Below, one piece after another: positions 55,590 to 62,924 of a stretch of 64,000 nt of DNA. Position 1 is the stretch's first letter; each line of letters opens with the position of its first letter. Below the pieces are notes generated by a model. It saw nothing but the letters and a program-made list of their open reading frames with translations, ran no database searches and was not told the origin of the DNA. The position numbers were made by a program, and so were the translations under genes. Source of the DNA: an uncultured Pelagibacteraceae bacterium (lineage in GTDB: Bacteria; Pseudomonadota; Alphaproteobacteria; Pelagibacterales; Pelagibacteraceae); the NCBI GenBank assembly GCA_902557935.1, contig CACECJ010000002.1, positions 30,660-94,659 of the forward strand. The letters are read 5' to 3'.

Positions 55590-56498
55590 CTATTTCAATT
55601 CATCTAATATCATTTTTAAATTTTCTCTTGATTTATTTGAAATAAAGTTTTTTTTTAAAAATAATTCTTTAAATAAATAATAATTTTTTATGAATTTAAA
55701 TTTTTGTTTTACAAAACTAGGTAATAAAAATTTAATTATTTTAAAAGCTTTGTTAGGACTATATGAAAATGGTTTTTTATTTAATTTAAAAGTCACATTC
55801 TCTTTTATTTTAATCTTTTGCAAAAAAGACTTTTCGACCTCTATATTTAAAAATCGACAAAAATCCTTTAAAAATTTATTTTGATTAAATTGTAAATCTT
55901 CAAATTCAAAAAATTTTAATTCTTGTTCTTTAAAAACTTTCTTTAATTTTTCTTTATCATAAACACTAAATAATAAATTTAAGAAATACGCATGTTTATC
56001 TTTTTTTTCATATTTATCTAATAATTTATCTAGAGAAACACACTCTGGACCTAAAAATTTTACTAGTTGATTTTGTCTACTTATAAAAAGGGAAACTGTG
56101 CCTTCTAAGCGCTCACGCATAATTACAAAGTATCTGCAAGGTAAGTTTAAACCTGAAAAAAAATTGATTAAACGTTTTATTTTATCGTACTGAGATATTA
56201 CTTTAATATTTTTTTCATCACTATTATTATGATGCGGGACCATCCATCCTTCGTGTGAAATTAGATTAATATCTTTGGAAAGCTGTCGCTTAAATTTTGT
56301 TCTTAGGATTTGTAAATCTTGGTCTAGTAATATTCTATTACCTTCGATATAATCATATAATTCGTCAAAAATTTTTGAGTTTCCTTTATAATTTCTACCA
56401 AGGTAGTTAATTCTTTGAATATATGGATAAAAATTGGACTGCAATGCGGTTGAAGCTGATTTAGGAAGTCCGATATTAATGAATATTTTACAAGGCAT
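55590..56498 (-). CDS. Sulfotransferase-like protein
   Basis: This 302-residue protein has a sulfotransferase-type P-loop at the N-terminus: IFINIGLPKSASTALQSNF, matching the 5'-phosphosulfate-binding loop of PAPS-dependent enzymes. A 3'-phosphate-binding block is likely in VIMRERLEGTVSLFISRQ near residue 128. It could sulfate a surface glycan, with PAPS possibly from the kinase fusion at 52864. The first four residues (MPCK) could be trimmed by a later start. It is divergent from a GT2 gene. Confidence 0.72.
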   Translation of the reverse strand: MPCKIFINIGLPKSASTALQSNFYPYIQRINYLGRNYKGNSKIFDELYDYIEGNRILLDQDLQILRTKFKRQLSKDINLISHEGWMVPHHNNSDEKNIKVISQYDKIKRLINFFSGLNLPCRYFVIMRERLEGTVSLFISRQNQLVKFLGPECVSLDKLLDKYEKKDKHAYFLNLLFSVYDKEKLKKVFKEQELKFFEFEDLQFNQNKFLKDFCRFLNIEVEKSFLQKIKIKENVTFKLNKKPFSYSPNKAFKIIKFLLPSFVKQKFKFIKNYYLFKELFLKKNFISNKSRENLKMILDELK

Positions 56499-56545
56499 TG
56501 GAATGAAAGTATTATTTATATGATAAAATTGAAATATTTTTTTTC

Positions 56546-57349
56546 ATGAAAAATGTCAACCCAAAAATTTCGATAATAATGACAATATACAATCATGAAA
56601 AATTTTTGAAAAAGTCCATACAAAGTATTATCAATCAGTCATTTAGAAATTGGGAGTTAGTAGCAGTTGATAATGGTTCAAACGATAATTCAAGAAAGAT
56701 TTTAAATTCTATTAACGATAAAAGAGTTAAAAAATTTTATCTAAAAAAAAACATTGGAAGAACAAATTGTCTAAATTTTAGCTTAGAAAAATGTAAGGGG
56801 AAATTAGTTGCAATAAACGACTCTGATGATTTTTCTGATAAAGATAGATTAAAAAATCAATTTAATTACTTCAAGAAAAATAATAAGTGCCAATTTTTAG
56901 CATCTAATTACACTTTGAATGACAAAAAAAGAAAAATTAAAATTAGAACTGATACTTTTAATTTAATTAAAAATCGAAGAAAAATATTATTTGAAAATTA
57001 TATAGCTCACTCTTCAGTAATGTATACAAAAAAAATAATAAAAAAATTAGGCGGCTACCCAAAAAATTACAAATATTCTCAAGACTACATGTTCTACTTA
57101 AAAATATATTTAATAAATGAAATTCATATAATTAATAAATATTTAGTGGAAATTAATTTTAACCATGAAAATACCGAAACAAATAGGTTAATGCATAAAA
57201 ATTTTACAATTTTTTATGAGAATTTAAAAAGATTAAGATGGATTAAACAAAATTTTTTTTTATCGTCTCTCGAGAAACTGAAGATAAATTATAAAATTTT
57301 CTTAAATTATCTTAAAGTTTTGCAAATTAAAATTGGATTTAATTCTTGA
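56546..57349 (+). CDS. GT2 family glycosyltransferase
   Basis: This GT-A enzyme of 267 residues starts KISIIMTIYNHEKFLKKSIQS. The nucleotide site is ELVAVDNGSNDNSRKI, and the metal-binding block is LVAINDSDDFSDKDRL (DxD). The acceptor half includes HSSVMYTKKIIKKLGGYP and SQDYMFYLKIYL, the ED-like catalytic region of WcaA/SpsA-type transferases. It converges on the cupin gene with an 11-base overlap. The sugar transferred is unknown. Confidence 0.87.
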   Translation: MKNVNPKISIIMTIYNHEKFLKKSIQSIINQSFRNWELVAVDNGSNDNSRKILNSINDKRVKKFYLKKNIGRTNCLNFSLEKCKGKLVAINDSDDFSDKDRLKNQFNYFKKNNKCQFLASNYTLNDKKRKIKIRTDTFNLIKNRRKILFENYIAHSSVMYTKKIIKKLGGYPKNYKYSQDYMFYLKIYLINEIHIINKYLVEINFNHENTETNRLMHKNFTIFYENLKRLRWIKQNFFLSSLEKLKINYKIFLNYLKVLQIKIGFNS

Positions 57350-57752
57350 TATAATGGTTTTTAACAAGATTTTGTTTTTTTAACTCGCTATCTTTATGCG
57401 GTCTATTAATTAAATTTACTAGTAGTGAGATTTTTCCTAAAGATTTAAAACTAAACCAAATATTAGAAGGTATTTTTAATATTTCGTTTCTATTGGAATT
57501 CAAAGTTATCTTTCTCTCTTTTCCTTTTAAATCAACAAAATGAAATAAAACTTTTCCAGAAATACATTTGATAAGACAAACATTTTTTTTATGGAGATTC
57601 CACCCTTTATGAGAGTTTTTATTAATTGAATTAAAGTATACTTCTCCAAATCCAGAAAAAAATGTATTCTTAATTGAAACATACTTTTGAATCTTACCTT
57701 TTGAGTTTTTATATTCTTCAGATTTATATAATTTAATGGATTTTACTGTCAT
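57339..57752 (-). CDS. Cupin-fold sugar epimerase (RmlC-like, short)
   Basis: This 137-residue protein resembles dTDP-4-keto-6-deoxyglucose 3,5-epimerase but is shorter than RmlC (about 180 residues). The block KGWNLHKKNVCLIKCISGKVLFHFVDLKG corresponds to the RmlC active-site strand with its catalytic His. The position next to CDP-glucose dehydratase suggests that it epimerises or isomerises the CDP-4-keto-6-deoxyglucose product. It overlaps rfbG by 20 bases. Confidence 0.75.
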   Translation of the reverse strand: MTVKSIKLYKSEEYKNSKGKIQKYVSIKNTFFSGFGEVYFNSINKNSHKGWNLHKKNVCLIKCISGKVLFHFVDLKGKERKITLNSNRNEILKIPSNIWFSFKSLGKISLLVNLINRPHKDSELKKQNLVKNHYIKN

Positions 57753-58812
57753 GCATATACTTTTTGATTTGTAATAAACAGGTTTCTAATGATTTTTTTT
57801 TATATTTAAGGATTTGTTTGTACCAACTCACAGTAAACTCAACACTCTTCTTGATATCATAAGTAGGTTGCCAATTTAATATTCTTTGAGCTTTTGAAAT
57901 ATTTAATTGTAAATTTACTTGCTCATATAATTTACTATTTTTAGTTTTCATAGTCCCCGATCCCCAAAATTTAATTATGAGATTCACAATTTTTTTCACA
58001 CTAGTCACTGAATTTGATTTAGTTCCGAAGTTCCATGCGCCCGAGTATTTGTCTGGTTTTTTAAATTGCTTCATTGCAAGTATTAAATACCCCTTTATTG
58101 GCTCTAGTACATGTTGCCATGGACGATTAAAATTTGGATTTCTTATTAATACAGTTTTTTCATTAAAAATTGATTTTATGCTGTCAGGAATTATTCTATT
58201 TTGAGACCAATCGCCTCCTCCAATTACATTGCCTGCTCTACCAGTAGATATACCAATTTTATTTTTTTTCTTTTCGAAAAAACTCTTGTAATAAGCCCTA
58301 GTGATTATTTCCATGCTAGATTTTGATGCACTGTATGGATCAACGCCCCCTAACCTATCTTCTTCTTTAAAACCTTTTGTTGAGTTATTGCTTTCATAAC
58401 ATTTATCTGAAGTCACTATCACTAGTGATCTTACAAAGCTTGTTTTTTTTGTTATTTCTAAAATGTTTAATGTTCCTTTTATATTTATATCAAACGTTTC
58501 ATAAGGTTTTTTATAAGACTCTAATATCAGAGGTTGAGCCGCTAAGTGAAAAATAATTTCAGGTTTATTCTTTTTTATCAAATTATTTAACTTATTATAA
58601 TTTCTGATATCGAATAATTTTAGATTAATTTTTTTTTGTAGTCTCAAATCATAAAACAATTTTTTGTTTTTGTTAGGTTGAAAACCAATTCCATAAACTT
58701 TGCTACCTAACATTGTTAGCCATAGAGCCATCCATGAACCCTTGAATCCGGTAACTCCAGTTATGAGGATTTTTTTATTTTTGTAAAATTTTGATAAAGC
58801 AAAATTCACCAT
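57733..58812 (-). CDS. rfbG: CDP-glucose 4,6-dehydratase
   Basis: This extended-SDR enzyme converts CDP-D-glucose to CDP-4-keto-6-deoxy-D-glucose, the branch point for CDP-deoxysugars. The 359-residue protein has the NAD loop ILITGVTGFKGSWMALWLTMLG, HLAAQPLILESYKKP, the TSDKCYE motif and DPYSASK with the catalytic Tyr-Lys pair. GNVIGGGDWSQNRIIPD and PWQHVLEPIKGYL are typical of the family. It overlaps rfbF by 7 bases. Confidence 0.93.
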   Translation of the reverse strand: MVNFALSKFYKNKKILITGVTGFKGSWMALWLTMLGSKVYGIGFQPNKNKKLFYDLRLQKKINLKLFDIRNYNKLNNLIKKNKPEIIFHLAAQPLILESYKKPYETFDINIKGTLNILEITKKTSFVRSLVIVTSDKCYESNNSTKGFKEEDRLGGVDPYSASKSSMEIITRAYYKSFFEKKKNKIGISTGRAGNVIGGGDWSQNRIIPDSIKSIFNEKTVLIRNPNFNRPWQHVLEPIKGYLILAMKQFKKPDKYSGAWNFGTKSNSVTSVKKIVNLIIKFWGSGTMKTKNSKLYEQVNLQLNISKAQRILNWQPTYDIKKSVEFTVSWYKQILKYKKKSLETCLLQIKKYMHDSKIH

Positions 58813-59501
58813 AAATGTTTGTTAGATTTAAAAAGCATATTTAAATAATTTTTTTCTCTGAGGGTATCCATACATTGCCAAAATCCCAAGTGTTTGAATG
58901 CCATCAGTTGTTTTCTTTTTACTAATTTCTTTATAGGTTTTGTTTCTAACATGACATTAGAATTATCTAAATATTCAAATATTTTTTTTTTAAAAACAAA
59001 GAAACCTCCATTTATCCATCCCTTTTTAGCTTGAGGTTTTTCTGAAAATTGCATCACTTTTGAATTTTGAAGTTCAATTTCTCCAAATCTTACTGGTGGT
59101 CTTACTGCTGTTAAAGTAGCTATCTTATTATTTTTAAAATGGAATTTTAATAATTTTTTAATGCTTTGATTAGAGAGACCATCACCATATGTAAGCATAA
59201 AATCGTTATCTTTATCCAAAAATTTTTTTAACTTAAATAATCTAAGACCTGTTAAACTTTTTTTTCCTGTATTAACAACTTTTACTTTTTTGAAAACTTT
59301 ATGATTTTTAAAATGATTTGCAATTATATGGTGTTTATAACCTGTGGCTAAAATAAAGTCGTCAAACCCATTTTTTTTATATATTTGCATAAGATGTTCA
59401 ATAATAGGTTTTTTACCAATTTTGACCATTGGTTTTGGAATTAATTTAGTTTCCTCTGCTAATCGAGTACCTAACCCGCCACATAGAATTACAATTTTCA
59501 T
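58806..59501 (-). CDS. rfbF: Glucose-1-phosphate cytidylyltransferase
   Basis: This enzyme makes CDP-glucose from CTP and glucose 1-phosphate. It has 231 residues, slightly shorter than the usual 255. The nucleotide motif is ILCGGLGTRLAEETKLIPKPMVKIG. DFILATGYKHHIIANHF, the metal/nucleotide block FMLTYGDGLSNQSIKKL, and WINGGFFVFKK follow. CDP-glucose feeds RfbG. Order rfbF-rfbG-cupin, all overlapping, marks one CDP-sugar operon. Confidence 0.93.
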   Translation of the reverse strand: MKIVILCGGLGTRLAEETKLIPKPMVKIGKKPIIEHLMQIYKKNGFDDFILATGYKHHIIANHFKNHKVFKKVKVVNTGKKSLTGLRLFKLKKFLDKDNDFMLTYGDGLSNQSIKKLLKFHFKNNKIATLTAVRPPVRFGEIELQNSKVMQFSEKPQAKKGWINGGFFVFKKKIFEYLDNSNVMLETKPIKKLVKRKQLMAFKHLGFWQCMDTLREKNYLNMLFKSNKHLW

Positions 59502-59537
59502 TATCTTTTTAAGTGCTATAAAGTTGCATAATAATTG

Positions 59538-61271
59538 TTAACATTGAAGTAAAATGTTTTTAAGTTCATTGATAGCTTGTTTTTTTGAAGGTAGTTTTGA
59601 ATAAGTTCTTACTATATTTTCGATAGCCTTTTTTCTTTCCTCAAAGTTCCACCAAACATCTACTTTGCTCCAAAATTTTTTTAATTCAGACACTAGGGAG
59701 TCTTGATCTTTGAAAATTAAACCAGACTTAACCATGCCATCTATAACCTCTTTATATGCTGGGGAGACGTGAACATAAAAATTTGACCAATAAGATATTG
59801 ATGGAAAACCATAAGATAAATTCTCCAAGAATCCAGTAGAGTTATAATTAAAAAGACAAAGTCTATAATTTTTCAAAATTTTTTCAATTTTTTTGTCTCC
59901 ATAGTCAAATTTAATAAAAGGAAAATTTTTTTCCAAAATTTTTTTTTCTTTCTCAAAATAATGAGATTTAAAGTTTCTAAATCTGAAAGTTATATCAGTC
60001 GTAACATTTTTACTTATTTTTTTTATTAAATTTACATAAGAGTAAATTAATAGATCGTAATCCTGGCCTGTATTGTAAAATTCACATTCATGCCTTCGCG
60101 CCCTTGAAACAATGAGAATACCGCCATTTTTATCTAAATTTATTTTATCTCTATAAATTAATTTAGGATTAAAAAATTCGATATTCTTTTTATTTTTTTT
60201 ATTTTCCCAAATAAAAAAATTATCAAAAGATTTATAAATTAAGGAATTTTTAAAATCTCTAGAAAAAAAAGTTCCATGTTGACCCACAAGATATTTTGCT
60301 CCATTAACAGTTTGCTCTGCAGTCCATAATTTAAAGAAGTCAAACACATCGTAACCGTATAAAGTAAAAATTTTCTTAACTTTTCTTGGCAAAGAAGAGC
60401 TTTTTACTTTGTCAACATTATCTTTGTAGGATTCAAGATAAATATTTGGAATACATTCTATTAATAATTCAAAAAAACATTTATCTATTTTATCTTTAAT
60501 TTCAAATTTACTAAATTGGGAATACCTTAAATTTTTATTGTATGGCTTAATTTTAAGATGCTTCTCGTATTTTTCTAAATAAAAATAATTAAATTTTTTA
60601 TTTAGTAGGTAATTGAGTTTAATTTCATCGAAAAGTTTTAATCCAGTTTTGGCAATCATAAAATCGGAATTTCCGCTGAAATTCATATTACTTAAAACAA
60701 GGTCTCTTAAATTTTTAAAAAGACTTCCTTTTTTTTCATCAATAAAATTAACAGGTTGACTTTCAATATATATAATTTCTAAATTCTTTATAGGTAGATC
60801 AAGGTTTTTAATCATTTTTGAATAAAAATTTAGATTCCAATTCATGTCACTACAAAAATATTGTATTTCGGATGTAGAATTGAATCTTAGGCTATGATTG
60901 TAATCTTCATTTATTATTACTTTGTCTATTTTATATTTTTTTACTAAACTAATTAAATTTAAATACCTATTAAAAAATAATTCAGTAAATCTTTCAAACC
61001 AGGAACCTAGTAAAATGCTCCAATATTTGACATCCCTATCTAAGTTATGAATTACATTCAAATAATTTACCATCTGAATAAAAGCTTTGCCTTTATATTC
61101 TTCGGAAATTTTTTTTTTTTCTTGTATTAAAGTTTCATTGTCTAAGCAAACTATATTATCTTTTTTAGATAGTGTTTCACTCGAATAATAATTTTTTAAC
61201 AATAGGTAGTTTGTCTTATTGGTTGAGTCTTTCATTCTATCCAAATGTCTAAAAATAAGATTATAATTCAT
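59538..61271 (-). CDS. LIC12162-family putative transferase (TIGR04331-like)
   Basis: This 577-residue protein matches, from memory, the LIC12162 family of putative transferases found in O-antigen clusters. The key block is LNVIHNLDRDVKYWSILLGSWFERFTELFFNRY near residue 70-103. The C-terminal half has GQHGTFFSRD, a histidine-rich turn, and RRHECEFYNTG. The extreme C-terminal part resembles glycosyltransferase-like folds (GFLENLSYGFPSISYW). The donor and acceptor are unknown. It is 36 bases upstream of rfbF in the same direction. Confidence 0.7.
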   Translation of the reverse strand: MNYNLIFRHLDRMKDSTNKTNYLLLKNYYSSETLSKKDNIVCLDNETLIQEKKKISEEYKGKAFIQMVNYLNVIHNLDRDVKYWSILLGSWFERFTELFFNRYLNLISLVKKYKIDKVIINEDYNHSLRFNSTSEIQYFCSDMNWNLNFYSKMIKNLDLPIKNLEIIYIESQPVNFIDEKKGSLFKNLRDLVLSNMNFSGNSDFMIAKTGLKLFDEIKLNYLLNKKFNYFYLEKYEKHLKIKPYNKNLRYSQFSKFEIKDKIDKCFFELLIECIPNIYLESYKDNVDKVKSSSLPRKVKKIFTLYGYDVFDFFKLWTAEQTVNGAKYLVGQHGTFFSRDFKNSLIYKSFDNFFIWENKKNKKNIEFFNPKLIYRDKINLDKNGGILIVSRARRHECEFYNTGQDYDLLIYSYVNLIKKISKNVTTDITFRFRNFKSHYFEKEKKILEKNFPFIKFDYGDKKIEKILKNYRLCLFNYNSTGFLENLSYGFPSISYWSNFYVHVSPAYKEVIDGMVKSGLIFKDQDSLVSELKKFWSKVDVWWNFEERKKAIENIVRTYSKLPSKKQAINELKNILLQC

Positions 61272-61272
61272 T

Positions 61273-62220
61273 TCAATTTTTTAAATTAATTATTTCTTTT
61301 TCTAACAAGCATAACTTATCAAAAATACTTTTATTTACTTTTTTCTTTATAATAATTTTAGATTGAGATGAAACTTTTCTTTTCTTTTTTTTTTCTTTTA
61401 AATATATTTTATAAGTATTAGTATTAGTTTTTACTTTTAGAAAATTTTCTATTTTTTTCTTAAATATATTAAAATTTAACAGGTCCTCAAAATTTAATAT
61501 TAAAATTTTTTTTTTTATATTTTGTGGAAGTTTTTTATAGATATCTAATTTTTTCTTTTCTATAAAATAAATAATTTCACAAAGCTTTTCATAATCGTTT
61601 TTTTTTTTTAATTTATCTAAAATTTTATTATCATTAAGAAAATAAGGATAAACTTTACCTTTACTTCTTATACATAAAATTTCTGAATTGGGCTTTTTAT
61701 AGAATGGACCTTGATATTTTTTTTTTTTCCAAGATATTACTAAATCGAAGGGATTTTTAAATATTTCAATTAGTTTAGAATTTTTTTTTGCACTTAATAA
61801 GAGTTGAGCCTCTAAAATCCCATTATGTATCAGGAAAGGTATTGTAAAATTTTCTTTCAAAGATTTTCTGAATGTTGAATGTGCGTTTTTTTGTTTTGCC
61901 TTTACTAAATATCTTTCTGGTTTTCGATACTCTTTTAAACTAGTTATTTCGTTTGTTCTTAAATTTAAATCTCTTCCTATAGCCTGATTGTAATGTAAAG
62001 AGTTTAAAAATTTAGTAATTAAATAATTAGAGACGGTGTTACTAATTTGATTAATATGTTTGAGAGTGAAAATTTGTTCAAATATAGCGGACATCAAAGG
62101 TTTTTCAAACTTTGGTAAGGTACTTAATAATTTTACTAAAATTACTTTTCCAGTTCTTATTTGACCTGAAACAAATACAACCGGATATGATAAATCTACT
62201 TTAAATAAATCAAGTTTCAT
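61273..62220 (-). CDS. P-loop protein, divergent sulfotransferase-like
   Basis: This 315-residue protein has the layout of a sulfotransferase-fold enzyme. The N-terminal loop reads VVFVSGQIRTGKVILVKLLS, where sulfotransferases have PRSGTT; here the Ser/Thr pair is replaced around GKV. A likely 3'-phosphate-binding strand is SKLIEIFKNPFDLVISWKKK near residue 180. Function is uncertain: a degenerate sulfotransferase, or another nucleotide-dependent transferase. It overlaps the small nucleotidylyltransferase gene by 11 bases, so it likely acts in the same pathway. Confidence 0.55.
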   Translation of the reverse strand: MKLDLFKVDLSYPVVFVSGQIRTGKVILVKLLSTLPKFEKPLMSAIFEQIFTLKHINQISNTVSNYLITKFLNSLHYNQAIGRDLNLRTNEITSLKEYRKPERYLVKAKQKNAHSTFRKSLKENFTIPFLIHNGILEAQLLLSAKKNSKLIEIFKNPFDLVISWKKKKYQGPFYKKPNSEILCIRSKGKVYPYFLNDNKILDKLKKKNDYEKLCEIIYFIEKKKLDIYKKLPQNIKKKILILNFEDLLNFNIFKKKIENFLKVKTNTNTYKIYLKEKKKKRKVSSQSKIIIKKKVNKSIFDKLCLLEKEIINLKN

Positions 62221-62917
62221 TAAAATTTTTCCTTAAATGATTTAAGTCTTTCAATGTATCAATTTCAGTCCAATAATCAAAAATATTTAATATTTTAATT
62301 TTTTCTTTTTTCTTTATTAATTCATTAAAAATATCTACATAATATTTATTGTTATACTCGGGGTTTTTTTTCTCTAACATTTCTACAATCAAGTTAGATT
62401 TTTTTTTTGGAATGAAAGCTATGCCAATAAAATTACCATCAGCTTTTTTTTTCTTAGAGTTGATATAATTTAAATAATTATTTTTACATAAAACTTTCAT
62501 AGTGCCCTTTCTTACTTTTCTTTGGTCCACGAAAACACAAATTTTATCTTTTTTTATTTTATTAAATTTTTTCAAAATATTATCGTCAAAAATTAAGTCA
62601 GAAAAAAGAATTAAAGAATCTTTATTTTTTAAAAAACTTCTAAATTTAAAAAGAGTATAAAAATTATTACAAGATGTGTATCTTTTTACATTGTAGACTT
62701 TAACTCTTTTAATTTTTTTTTTTTTTAAATAATTAACGATTATTTTATGCTTGTAACCTGTTAATATCTTTAATTCTTTTGCCTTTATAATATTAGATTG
62801 TTGAATTAACTTAGATAATATCGTTCCTTTTTTAAACTTTATCAGACACTTAGGATAACTCGATGTTATTTTATTTATTCTTTTTCCTCTGCCAGCAGCT
62901 AAAATTAAAAATTGCAC
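62210..62917 (-). CDS. Small sugar/choline-phosphate type nucleotidylyltransferase
   Basis: This 235-residue GT-A-like nucleotidylyltransferase has the start FLILAAGRGKRINKITSSYPKCLIKF, the second block LKILTGYKHKIIVNYL, and an acidic SLILFSDLIFDDN. It resembles LicC (choline-phosphate cytidylyltransferase) and PntC (CTP:2-aminoethylphosphonate cytidylyltransferase). Lying directly after phosphonopyruvate decarboxylase (7-base gap), activation of a phosphonate as a CMP ester is a plausible role by context. The substrate is not proven. Confidence 0.78.
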   Translation of the reverse strand: MQFLILAAGRGKRINKITSSYPKCLIKFKKGTILSKLIQQSNIIKAKELKILTGYKHKIIVNYLKKKKIKRVKVYNVKRYTSCNNFYTLFKFRSFLKNKDSLILFSDLIFDDNILKKFNKIKKDKICVFVDQRKVRKGTMKVLCKNNYLNYINSKKKKADGNFIGIAFIPKKKSNLIVEMLEKKNPEYNNKYYVDIFNELIKKKEKIKILNIFDYWTEIDTLKDLNHLRKNFNET

Positions 62918-62924
62918 TTGTATA

